Positions 13,643 through 20,960 of a stretch of DNA of 64,000 nucleotides are shown one piece after another. The DNA is from Saccharomonospora viridis DSM 43017 (GTDB lineage: Bacteria > Actinomycetota > Actinomycetes > Mycobacteriales > Pseudonocardiaceae). Both the position numbers and the translations under genes were made by a program. Where the stretch lies: the NCBI RefSeq assembly GCF_000023865.1, contig NC_013159.1, forward strand, positions 1-64,000, in the 5' to 3' direction. The notes below the pieces were generated by a model. That model was not told the origin of the DNA and did not search any database. It saw only the letters and a program-made list of their open reading frames with translations. Every line of letters starts with the position of its first letter. Position 1 is the stretch's first letter.

Positions 13643-14086
13643 ATGGGTGCCGCCCGTCCGGATTTCCTGCTGCAGGCGTTCGTGGACGCCGCGAATCAAA
13701 TGGAGGACTTCTCCATGGGGGTGACGCTCAGCGTCGCGGGAGGGATTATCTCCGGGGATTTGGTGACGGCACCCCGATGGATGGACGAAGTCGCGACCCT
13801 TGTGGAAATGGAAGGGTCGGAAGCCGCGTATCACGTCGCGAACGTGTATCGCGAACAGGCGGGGTTGTACAAGAAAAGAGCGGCGCAGAATCGTGGGGAA
13901 GTGCACGGCGAGGTGACCTACATTCACCTACGCGACGCACAATGGTTGCTGGACGGTCACCGCCTCGGTCCTACGCCGGGCATGCATTGGCGTGGGCTGC
14001 TCACCGAGGTGTCCGGATGGGCGCTCGGTCGTCTCCCCCTGCCGGCCATGCATTTCCACCCGGTGACCGAGCACGCCGCGAGGTGA
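13643..14086 (+). CDS. GvpU-like small protein
   Basis: 147 aa from the ATG at 13643, which has a GGAGG seven bases upstream; the frame is open 19 codons further but without a ribosome site. The stretch MGVTLSVAGGIISGDLVTAPRWMDE resembles the core of gas vesicle accessory protein GvpU (a GITL-x-V-x-G-x-LISG pattern), and a second half has YIHLRDAQW. No other gas vesicle gene is visible nearby, so a gas vesicle role is doubtful. The gene is divergent from the nucleotidyltransferase gene and precedes the CsbD-like gene. The family assignment rests on recalled motif similarity only. Confidence 0.5.
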   Translation: MGAARPDFLLQAFVDAANQMEDFSMGVTLSVAGGIISGDLVTAPRWMDEVATLVEMEGSEAAYHVANVYREQAGLYKKRAAQNRGEVHGEVTYIHLRDAQWLLDGHRLGPTPGMHWRGLLTEVSGWALGRLPLPAMHFHPVTEHAAR

Positions 14087-14098
14087 CCGGACACGCTG

Positions 14099-14114
14099 TG
14101 TGCCACGTGGAACC
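14099..14114. promoter_or_regulatory. Weak parS-like site
   Basis: TGTGCCACGTGGAACC matches 12 of 16 positions of the ParB site TGTTTCACGTGAAACA, including the central CACGTG. It lies in an intergenic gap about 12 kb from oriC. The divergence from consensus makes binding uncertain. Confidence 0.2.
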
Positions 14115-14145
14115 ACGGTGGGTGGCGCGTCGCTGAACTGCGAAA

Positions 14146-14379
14146 TCACTGTTGTGAGCGCTCGCGGGACTCGGCTTCGCCCGCCTTGCGTCGGGCCTGT
14201 TCGGCCTCCTCCTGTTTGCCGGCCGCTTCCTGCTGTGCCCGGCCCTTCTCCCGCTGTGCGCCGCCTTCGCGCTCCATGTCGTCGTTACCGAGGAGCGTGC
14301 CCGTCGACTCCTTTACCCGGCCTTTGATGTCCTCGACGGTCCCTTTGACGCCTTCCTGGTCCTTGTCGCCGTCGGCCAT
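14146..14379 (-). CDS. CsbD family stress protein
   Basis: A 77-aa, very hydrophilic protein. It carries the CsbD-like core (GVKGTVEDIKGRVKESTGTL) followed by a Glu/Gln/Arg/Ala-rich tail that is probably helical. CsbD-like proteins are general stress proteins of unknown mechanism, often under alternative sigma factors. The ATG is preceded by AGAGGAA. It sits between the GvpU-like gene and the DLW-39 gene, on the opposite strand to both. No promoter motif was identified. Confidence 0.8.
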   Translation of the reverse strand: MADGDKDQEGVKGTVEDIKGRVKESTGTLLGNDDMEREGGAQREKGRAQQEAAGKQEEAEQARRKAGEAESRERSQQ

Positions 14380-14523
14380 GGCAATTCCTCTTCTTTCGTT
14401 GCATTATCTGTTGTGATGTCTGCAGTGATCTACCCGGGAAGGCGGCCCACATAAACGCGCTCCTGGTAGCGTGCAGTAACATCTGGAGTGCACGGTCAGC
14501 AGGTTGTCGAGGAGGGCTTCACC

Positions 14524-14715
14524 GTGAAGAAGCTGTTGGCGTTCGCGGTTATCGCGGGCGGCGTGTTCTTCTTGATCAAGCGCAACAGGGACGCGAAGGC
14601 CGAGGCTGACCTGTGGCGTGAGGCCACCGCCCCGACCGAGCGCCCGACGAACGGTGCCTCTCCGAACGGCAGCGCGCCGGCGAAGGCCGGCTCGAACGCT
14701 GCGAGCAAGAACTGA
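14524..14715 (+). CDS. DLW-39 family small membrane protein
   Basis: 63 aa from the GTG at 14524, preceded by GAGGAGGG. The longer open frame from 14488 lacks family resemblance in its first 12 residues. One N-terminal membrane helix (LLAFAVIAGGVFFLI) is followed by basic residues and the motif EADLWREAT that names this actinobacterial family. The tail is rich in Ala, Ser, Asn and Pro. These tiny proteins typically sit just before tRNA-Ala near gyrA, as here. The function is unknown. Confidence 0.8.
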   Translation: MKKLLAFAVIAGGVFFLIKRNRDAKAEADLWREATAPTERPTNGASPNGSAPAKAGSNAASKN

Positions 14716-14749
14716 AAGTTTGTTCTGCGGGTCGTGTGACCCGTAGTTC

Positions 14750-14825
14750 GGGGCTGTAGCTCAATTGGTAGAGCGCCGCTCTTGCAAGGCGGAGGTCAGG
14801 GGTTCGATTCCCCTCAGCTCCACCA
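14750..14825 (+). tRNA. alaT: tRNA-Ala (TGC anticodon), CCA encoded
   Basis: Acceptor GGGGCTG pairs with CAGCTCC. The anticodon arm is CCGCT-CTTGCAA-GGCGG with anticodon TGC. The T arm is AGGGG-TTCGATT-CCCCT. CCA is encoded at 14823-14825. A decayed recombinase gene begins immediately downstream on the other strand, suggesting this tRNA marks the edge of an integrated element. Confidence 0.97.
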
Positions 14826-15335
14826 AATTAGTCATTGCACGAACACCTTCCTTTGAGGCCCTGGCTGGCGTGTTGTCGCTGGTCAGGGTCTTGTTTGTGT
14901 CTGCTGTTGTGTCGTGTGCGTGGGGTTGGGGGATGCGGTATCTGGGGATGATGGTGCTGGGGCTGGTGATCTTGATTTCGGCGATGAGGGTTTCGACGAG
15001 GGCTTTGCGGGTCTGGTCGGTGCCGGAGTCGATGATCTCGGTGATGTGGTCGGCGATCTTGGCGAGCGTGGCCGCGTTGGGCGCGGCGGGTTCGGCGTCG
15101 AGTGCGGCGGCCAGCTCGTCGCGGCGGGCGTGCAGTTGCTTGCTGGTGACGCGTAGCTCGGCGAGGCGTTGGCGATGAGCGTGTGGTGGTCGCGGTAGAA
15201 GCTCGCGAGCGCGTCGAGCACGGCGGTTTCCACTGCGTCGGCGTTGATGCGGTGCCCGTCGCATTTGGCGGTGTCGTAGCGGGAGCGGGTGAAGCGGGTG
15301 TAGTAGCGGTAGACCTTGTTCTTGCCGGTCGCGCG
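14823..15335 (-). pseudogene. Remnant of a large serine recombinase/integrase (C-terminal part, frameshifted)
   Basis: Two overlapping leftward frames together match the C-terminal part of a large serine recombinase. The first (15335 to about 15180) gives a degenerate zinc-ribbon region, KVYRYYTRFTRSRYDTAKC; the first zinc-site cysteine usually found after YRYYT is absent. It continues with AVETAVLDALASFYRDHH. The second frame (about 15180 leftward) continues with HRQRLAELRVTSKQLHARRD and RKALVETLIAEIKI. The catalytic resolvase domain is missing, and the fragment abuts the Nudix stop. The last frame runs into the tRNA-Ala antisense sequence. The gene is dead, left by an integrated element. 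Confidence 0.75.
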
Positions 15336-15337
15336 GT

Positions 15338-15769
15338 TCAGCCGTTCCAGCCGTGCCAGAAGGGCGTGCGGTCCTCCCCAGCGGCGACGAGGGCGTTCTT
15401 CAGCGCGCCGGGCCGGACGTCGGTGTCGGCGAGTTGGTCAAGAGGCAACCAGTGAAACTCCAGGTGGTCTTCCTGGCTGACCGGCTCTGCGGCGTCGATG
15501 GACACCTCGAAGACGAGGTTGATTTCGTGGTGGGTCACGCCGTCCTCGATGTAGCCGTGTTCGACAGCCCCGACGAAGCCCGCGATCTTGGCGTCGGTGC
15601 CGAGTTCTTCGGCGAGTTCGCGCACGAGGGCGACTTCCACCCGCTCACCCGGTTCGACGTGGCCGCCGGGCAGAAACGACCAGGACTTGGTGCGCTGACG
15701 CACCAGGAGAAGTTGACCGTCGCGGCGGATGACGGCCCTGGCGATGATCTCGGTGGTCGCGGCGCTCAT
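15338..15769 (-). CDS. Nudix hydrolase
   Basis: 143 aa from the ATG at 15769, with AGGAAAGG just upstream. The Nudix box is complete: G-H-V-E-P-G-E at the start and RELAEELG, so the metal-binding glutamates are present. It would hydrolyse a nucleoside diphosphate linked to another group; the substrate is unknown. The end, TPFWHGWNG, fits short Nudix proteins of actinobacterial mobile elements. It overlaps, in another frame, the meaningless 3' part of the broken methyltransferase gene, and it abuts the recombinase remnant. Probable cargo of the decayed element. Confidence 0.85.
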   Translation of the reverse strand: MSAATTEIIARAVIRRDGQLLLVRQRTKSWSFLPGGHVEPGERVEVALVRELAEELGTDAKIAGFVGAVEHGYIEDGVTHHEINLVFEVSIDAAEPVSQEDHLEFHWLPLDQLADTDVRPGALKNALVAAGEDRTPFWHGWNG

Positions 15770-16469
15770 GCGTGCCTTTCCTGTCGGTCGCGGCTGGCAC
15801 GTCGGACGGGGCACAACAGTTGACGCCCACTGCCACAACCTCCGGCACATCCCTGGCGAGCGCGAACGCCTCCGCCATCGGTTGCCCGGCGCGCGTGCGA
15901 TCCCCGTCGATGTTGTATGTCAGCCACGCAGGAATGCCGATCCCGGAAACCACGATCATCAACGCTTCCGCCTCGTCGATGTCCGGCACCGTCTCCAGCG
16001 CCAGCACATCCGGCCCCGCGTCCGCCAGCACCTCCAGGCGGGGACGGTGCCATGCCGCCAACTCAGCCACGCTCAACCCGTAGCGGCCCCGACACTCCGC
16101 CCCATCGGCCAAGGCTGCACCATACGGGCCGAGCGAGGCCGCCACCCACCGCTCACGCCCGTCATCGGCCATCTCAGCGCGGGCAGCCTGCGCCAGCTCG
16201 ACGCTGCGCCGCAACAACCGACCAGCGTCATCCCGCCCGATGCCCCGCTCCGCGAAGCCATCGAAGGATGCCTGGTAGCTCGCCGTCGTCGCGATCACGG
16301 CGCCCGCGCGGAAGAACGCCAGGTGAGCGGCCTTGATCTCCTCGGGAGCGTCCACCAACAACCGCGCCGACCACAAAGGGTCCGAGAGATCATGCCCGCG
16401 CGCCTCAAGCTCGGTCGCCAAACCACCATCCGTGATCAGAGGAGCGCCGTTCGTTTCGAGGAAGCCCAC
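15645..16469 (-). pseudogene. Truncated homocysteine S-methyltransferase
   Basis: The open frame starts like a homocysteine S-methyltransferase: ITDGGLATELEARGHDLSDP, then TASYQAS, SLGPYGAALADG and AVGVNCCAP. Resemblance holds from 16469 down to about 15790 (about 225 residues). The usual C-terminal third, with the zinc-binding GGCC cysteines, is missing. After that point the frame reads Arg/His-rich sequence (THERRDHRDHR) that is only the antiframe of the Nudix gene. The enzyme would be inactive for lack of its zinc ligands. A deletion joining this gene to the Nudix gene is the simplest cause. Probable element cargo. Confidence 0.75.
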
Positions 16470-16478
16470 AAGGTCACT

Positions 16479-16676
16479 CTAAGCCCCGATCGCCTTCCTC
16501 TCGTCCCGCGCCAGCGCAGCCCCACCGGATATCCGTCCCTCGCCCTTCCAACGCCGCAGGATTCGGCGGCCATAGTTGTTCGTTCCGGCGATCCGGTCCA
16601 GCTCCGCGCCGGTCGGCAACCACAGCGCCCGATCCCCGCGAGGAGTCTGGGCGTTCGACTCGGTGGCGGCGGTCAT
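16479..16676 (-). CDS. Small protein of the decayed element
   Basis: 65 aa starting at an ATG that overlaps the stop of the preceding small ORF (ATGA), so translation is probably coupled. The middle, LWLPTGAELDRIAGTNNYGRR, and the basic tail RRWKGEGRI suggest a compact nucleic-acid-associated protein, but no family is recognised. The gene ends 10 bp before the start of the truncated methyltransferase. Such short coupled ORFs are common in actinomycete integrative elements. Confidence 0.45.
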   Translation of the reverse strand: MTAATESNAQTPRGDRALWLPTGAELDRIAGTNNYGRRILRRWKGEGRISGGAALARDERKAIGA

Positions 16677-16897
16677 CGGCGACCACCGCCCGCACGGCGA
16701 CCCATCGTCGTCGGGTCGACTCCGGCCAGCTCGGCGCAGCGGTCGATGCAGACGAACACCTGTGAGCCGGTCATCGACCGGCCGACAGGAACGGACACGG
16801 AGCCACGAGTGAGTAGGTAGTCCAGTCCACAGGTGACGCAGGCCAGCCCATCGGCCTGGGCGTCGGTCAGTCCGGTGATGATCTCTTCGCGGTTCAC
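16673..16897 (-). CDS. Small four-cysteine protein of the decayed element
   Basis: 74 aa. Two cysteine pairs, C-V-T-C near residue 20 and C-I-D-R-C near residue 50, are spaced like a zinc ribbon, with SVPVGRSMTGSQVF between them. I recall similar small proteins (MNREEI...LTDAQADGLACV pattern) from actinomycete integrative and conjugative elements, of unknown role. The GTG start overlaps the stop of an even smaller ORF (GTGA), and its own stop overlaps the next start (ATGA). Confidence 0.55.
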   Translation of the reverse strand: MNREEIITGLTDAQADGLACVTCGLDYLLTRGSVSVPVGRSMTGSQVFVCIDRCAELAGVDPTTMGRRAGGGRR

Positions 16898-17001
16898 TGG
16901 GCACCACCGCCCGAGAACACGCGACGAGTACCCACCGGCTTGATCCTGATCTCAGGGCCTTCCGCCGTTAGGGTGTTCGTGTTCTGAAGCGTTAGGCCCA
17001 C
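16894..17001 (-). CDS. Possible 35-aa ORF heading the small-ORF chain
   Basis: GTG at 17001, with GAGG about 11 bp upstream, opens a 35-codon frame (VGLTLQNTNTLTAEG ... SGGGAQ) whose TGA overlaps the GTG of the four-cysteine gene. It could instead be the tail of a longer gene lost by deletion. Evidence is only the overlap and the open frame. Confidence 0.25.
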   Translation of the reverse strand: MGLTLQNTNTLTAEGPEIRIKPVGTRRVFSGGGAQ

Positions 17002-17009
17002 GGTGTGGT

Positions 17010-17051
17010 CGGCCTCAGATCGGAAACGTCCGGTCTGAGGCCGTTCTTTTT
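17010..17051 (+). terminator. Strong Rho-independent terminator without an obvious gene
   Basis: A 14-bp stem, CGGCCTCAGATCGG against CCGGTCTGAGGCCG (one G-U pair), has a 6-nt loop and is followed by TTCTTTTT. It would stop rightward transcription, yet no rightward gene lies between tRNA-Ala (14750) and here. It may be a relic of the integrated element or the end of an unrecognised RNA. Confidence 0.8.
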
Positions 17052-17169
17052 CCGGTGATTCGGTTCAGTGAAGCACGCCGGTTCTCCCTGCCGGGTAAGG
17101 ATCACGGCGGGCTTCCCAACCGGTCGGCGACGGTTCTCGGGGCTGTGAAGCGCGTCCCGATGTCAAGAA

Positions 17170-17217
17170 GTGGCCGAGGCACATAGGCCCTCGTAGGCCC
17201 ACATAGACCTCGGCCAC
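17170..17217 (-). terminator. Possible terminator of the DUF418 gene
   Basis: Inverted arms GTGGCCGAGG and CCTCGGCCAC flank a 28-nt interior that itself repeats CACATAG. It lies 20 bp past the leftward DUF418 stop. There is no T-tract, so termination efficiency is doubtful. Confidence 0.35.
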
Positions 17218-17236
17218 AGAAGCCCACCACGTGGGA

Positions 17237-18430
17237 CTACTCCCGCACGGGAATCCGATCGGTACTCTCCCGAGCGCGTCGTCCGCTGTAGACTCGGTGT
17301 AGAATCAGCTCCAGTGGTCCGCGGGTGAAGCGTCGCAGCCACAGCCATGCCAGCGACATGAACAACGCCACCACGCCGGCCCAGAGCGCCACGACCCACC
17401 ACGGTCCAGCGTCCGCGAAGGTCACCGCGAGACCCAGCCCCCAGCCGTAGCAGAGCACACTGCATATCAGGTTCTGGAACACGTAACACGTCATGGCGGT
17501 CCGGCCCGTCGCGATGAGTCCTTTTCTCAGCAGGCCCCCACGTGTGCGCTCGGCGGCCTCCACAATGGCCGCCAATAGTCCGAAAGCGACGATAGGCGGC
17601 AGGACATAGCGGTCGACGAAGAACCACTCGACTCCCGCGAAAGCGGTCACGAGGTTCAGTGGAAAACCGATGCCGAGCCCGAGAACGAGCATCCGACGCC
17701 GCACGTGCTTCCCGCGTTCACTCGCCTCGAACGTACCCGCGCGCAGCACCTCGATTCCCGCCAGGAACAGCACTGTGGACAGTGGGATGATGATAATCAG
17801 TTCGGCGCGGAACATGCCGGCCAGTTCGATGCGTGTCAGTACCTGTTCAGCCCAGCTCGCCGATGTGTAGAGATCGGTCGTCGTCTGTTCTTCGCCGGAC
17901 AGTGTGATGTTCCCGGTGAGCAGCACCGACGTCAGGAACCCGATCAACAGCAGGTGCACAGCGGCGGCTATGGCCAGCCACGTCCGTCGCACGCGGTCCC
18001 TGCGTGCTACCAGGAACGCGACGTGTACCGAGACGATCGCATAGCCGGTGAGTACGTCGAACTCGAAGATCAGTAAGTAGTGCAGTAGGCCTTCGACGAA
18101 CAGCAACAGCGCTCGCAGCAGGTACCTGCCCGGCCAACGTCGCCCTCGTCGCGCCGCCGAGCGGTACTGCAATTCCAGTCCGACCCCGAAAAGGATCGAC
18201 AACAGTGCGAGGAACTTGCCGTTCGACAGCGTGAGCAGCAACGTCTCGACGACCCCCTCGACGGGACCGTCGCCTTGCGGCGAGACCCACCCGAACGCAC
18301 CCGCCGGATCGGTGAAGATCCAGATGTTGGTGCCGAGGGTCCCGAGGATGGCGATGCCTCTGGCGAGGTCGAGTGCGTCGATACGCGTACCACCCGGTGA
18401 GGCGGAGGAGTTCGGTCTTTCGTGGTTCAC
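17237..18430 (-). CDS. DUF418/YeiB-family membrane protein
   Basis: 397 aa with about ten hydrophobic segments. The opening RIDALDLARGIAILGTLGTN is the family N-terminal signature, and the DUF418 half contains GRTAMTCYVFQNLICSVL. Family members are polytopic inner-membrane proteins of unclear function, sometimes suggested to be transporters or acyltransferase-like. The GTG start has no clear ribosome site. The gene stands alone, 190 bp downstream of the response regulator gene. Confidence 0.85.
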   Translation of the reverse strand: MNHERPNSSASPGGTRIDALDLARGIAILGTLGTNIWIFTDPAGAFGWVSPQGDGPVEGVVETLLLTLSNGKFLALLSILFGVGLELQYRSAARRGRRWPGRYLLRALLLFVEGLLHYLLIFEFDVLTGYAIVSVHVAFLVARRDRVRRTWLAIAAAVHLLLIGFLTSVLLTGNITLSGEEQTTTDLYTSASWAEQVLTRIELAGMFRAELIIIIPLSTVLFLAGIEVLRAGTFEASERGKHVRRRMLVLGLGIGFPLNLVTAFAGVEWFFVDRYVLPPIVAFGLLAAIVEAAERTRGGLLRKGLIATGRTAMTCYVFQNLICSVLCYGWGLGLAVTFADAGPWWVVALWAGVVALFMSLAWLWLRRFTRGPLELILHRVYSGRRARESTDRIPVRE

Positions 18431-18623
18431 AGCGATACGAAGATAGGAACGACCGGCCGTTCACGGCTCCACTCAAAGGTGGAGATGCGGGTGGAGATCG
18501 CTGTCCCGCCTACGGCCGAGGTCGAGGACCCGGTCGGCATCGGAGCGAGGAACCCGTTGTCCGGCCGTTGTCGGTTCCCGGAGCGCGTGGAGGGACGCGG
18601 TTATAGGCGTGTGTGGGCCGAGC

Positions 18624-19289
18624 TCAGCGCACCAGGCCGGTTTGGTAGGCGTACCGTACGGCGCCGGCGCGATTACGTACACCGATCTTGGCGAACGCGT
18701 TGTTGATGTGGGTTTTCACCGTGCTTTCGGCGATGAAGAGCCGCGCGGCGATTTCGGCGTTGCTCAGTCCCGCGCCGATGAGACCGAGGATTTCGCGTTC
18801 CCTGGCGGTGAGCGTCGTCGCACTCGGGTCGGGCGTGGGTTCCGAGGGCCGAGGCCGTTGTTCGGTCAGCGCTGTCACCAGCCGTCGTGACACGGCGGTG
18901 GTGAACGTCGCTTGGCCCGTCACCGCCGCCCGCAGCGCCGCGTGGATCTCCGCGCGACCGGCATCCTTCGTCAAGTAGCCCTGTGCGCCGGCCCCGAGAG
19001 CGTCGCGGATCGAGTCGTCGTCGGAGTACGTCGTCAGTACGAGCACCGCTACTTCCGGGTGGCGATTGCGGATTTCGCGGGTCGCGGCGACGCCGTCGAG
19101 CACGGGCATGCGCAGGTCCATCAGGACGACGTCGCAGGGCTTCCGGGTCAGGATGTCGAGGGCTTCCCGTCCATGGGCGGCCTGGCCGACGACCTCGACA
19201 TCCTCGGTCAGCTCCAGTAACGCCGTGAGTCCTTCGCGCACCAGCTGCTGGTCGTCGACGACGAGTACTCGGATCGGTTCCCCGTTCAT
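18624..19289 (-). CDS. NarL/LuxR-type response regulator
   Basis: 221 aa. The receiver domain has the acidic pair VDD near residue 12 and the phosphoacceptor Asp58 in VVLMDLRMP. The LuxR-type HTH, LTAREREILGLIGAGLSNAEI, lies near residue 155. The ATG overlaps the kinase TGA by 4 bp, so the pair is translationally coupled and surely works together. The target genes are unknown; the downstream DUF418 gene is a possible one but is separated by about 190 bp. Confidence 0.93.
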   Translation of the reverse strand: MNGEPIRVLVVDDQQLVREGLTALLELTEDVEVVGQAAHGREALDILTRKPCDVVLMDLRMPVLDGVAATREIRNRHPEVAVLVLTTYSDDDSIRDALGAGAQGYLTKDAGRAEIHAALRAAVTGQATFTTAVSRRLVTALTEQRPRPSEPTPDPSATTLTAREREILGLIGAGLSNAEIAARLFIAESTVKTHINNAFAKIGVRNRAGAVRYAYQTGLVR

Positions 19290-20461
19290 GTGGCCGCCAC
19301 CTCCCTGGCGGGGTGATCGACGTGCTGGAGCGGCATGGTGGCGATGACCGACCACCCGTCACCGTCGGGGCCGGCTGTGAGGGAGCCACCCGCCAGCGCG
19401 ACCCGCTCCGCCATGCCGGTGAGGCCGAAACCGGTGCCTTCGTCGCGGGGGCGGGGGTCCGTGGACTCGTTGCGGACCACCACGCGAACCGCGGTGTCGG
19501 TGTAGTCGATGGTGATCGTGATCGGCGCGCCGGGCGCGTGGCGGGCGGCGTTGGTGAGCGCTTCCCGCACGGCGCCGAGCAGGGACACGGTGGCCGCCGA
19601 TGGGATCGGGCGTTCGGTGCCGGTGCTGCGCAGGGTCGCGGTGGCCCCGTGGTCGCGTTGGTGGTCGTCGGCGAGTTCGGCGATGGCTTCGGGCAGGGTG
19701 GGTACGTCGCGCCGCAACGCCGACACCGCGTTGCGCGCTTCGGCCAGCCCCTCGGAGGCCAGCTTGCTGCAGCGTTGGATGCGTTCCAGCGCGGATGCCG
19801 GGTCCTTCCCCGCCGCGAGTTCCGCCTCCACGACCTTCAATTGAATGCTCAGAGCGCCGAGAGAGTGGGCGAGCACGTCGTGGATTTCCCGGGCGATCCG
19901 GGTACGTTCGTCCAACGCAGCCGCGCGGGCGTGTTCACTACGAGCGAGTCGGGTCTGTTCCAACAGCAGCTCGGTCTGGCGTGCCCGGAACTGGTGCTTC
20001 CTGCGGTTGATGCCGATCAGCAGGACGATCACCGTGATGAGTGTCGTGGTCAGGGCCTTCATGATCCCCAGGTCGGTGACGACGCTCGCCATCGCGATGG
20101 CCGCGATGTTCGCCAGGGTCACCATGACGATGGTGCGGGTGCGGGGCGCGGGATGAGAGGCGTAGACCCCGAGTACCAGCACCGATACCACCACCATGGA
20201 CGTCTCGCCTGCCATGAGCGCGGCCGCGGGGGACAACGAACACGCGGCCAGTGAACTCGCCGCCGCTCGGGGATGCCGTGGGGAGAGCACCACGAACAGC
20301 ACCCAGCACACGAAACTGGCGATCAGCGTGACGCTCACCCACAGCGGTGGCCCATAAGCGAGTATCGTCCCCAACGCCCACGCGAACAGCGCGATCGTGA
20401 GTCCTTCGGCGAGCCACCATGTGCGTCCGTAGTGGTCGATGAACAGCGGTTGTTCGATCAC
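19286..20461 (-). CDS. Sensor histidine kinase (HisKA_3 type)
   Basis: 391 aa from the GTG at 20461, which has GGAGG at good spacing; the frame is open further upstream but that part is low in hydrophobic residues and lacks resemblance. Several membrane helices span about residues 20-150. The dimerisation helix carries the phosphoacceptor His194 in RIAREIHDVLAHS, followed by the HATPase N box EALTNAARHA and the G box GTGFGLTGMAERV. No periplasmic sensor domain of size is visible, so it is an intramembrane-sensing type. It pairs with the overlapping NarL regulator. Confidence 0.92.
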   Translation of the reverse strand: MIEQPLFIDHYGRTWWLAEGLTIALFAWALGTILAYGPPLWVSVTLIASFVCWVLFVVLSPRHPRAAASSLAACSLSPAAALMAGETSMVVVSVLVLGVYASHPAPRTRTIVMVTLANIAAIAMASVVTDLGIMKALTTTLITVIVLLIGINRRKHQFRARQTELLLEQTRLARSEHARAAALDERTRIAREIHDVLAHSLGALSIQLKVVEAELAAGKDPASALERIQRCSKLASEGLAEARNAVSALRRDVPTLPEAIAELADDHQRDHGATATLRSTGTERPIPSAATVSLLGAVREALTNAARHAPGAPITITIDYTDTAVRVVVRNESTDPRPRDEGTGFGLTGMAERVALAGGSLTAGPDGDGWSVIATMPLQHVDHPAREVAAT

Positions 20462-20960
20462 GTCGTGGTGTCCTCCGATGACGTGGGGCTGCGGAGTGTG
20501 CTGTGCGAGCTGCGCAGTCGAGCGCGGCGGCCACCATGGGCGGACCGGCCGGGCCCTTCCACCATGCCGGACAAGGTGGGCTGAGGGACTCGACGAGCGG
20601 TACGGATGTGCCACTTCGAGAATGTGGACTTCATGCCTGTCGTGATCGTAAGCGCGGGACAGTGATCTTCGGTGTGGCCGGGTGATGCTTTTCTGTTCCC
20701 TGGGCATGAGAAGCGGAGGCTGGCGAGAATTATCCGTGACGGGCGTGCGGTGGTTCTTCGGTGAGGTCGGACGGTGCTTTCGGTCTTTCCTCCCGTCGTC
20801 TCCGGCATCGGGTGTTCCTGAGGGCACCCCGGGATCCGGGATGTTGTGTCGCTCCGGGGCTCGTCGTCGAGGGGGATGAGGAGCGTGTTCGACGCCTTAC
20901 CCGCTTTCTGTGCACAGGGCGCGGTCAGGTTGGTCCACGGTCTGGTTCACTGTGCGATCT
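20462..20960. other. Divergent intergenic region, nothing firm
   Basis: 499 bp between the leftward kinase gene and the rightward lipoprotein gene. It must hold both promoters. Several short frames are open, but none has a ribosome site with a recognisable product. A small hairpin (GGGTG with CACCC, about 20811-20830) is present. No operator was identified. Confidence 0.4.

Noticed and set aside
17139-17146. GGGGCTGT as a copy of the tRNA-Ala 5' end (attachment repeat)
   Set aside because: Only 8 bp match and it is the 5' end; integration normally duplicates the tRNA 3' end. Likely chance.
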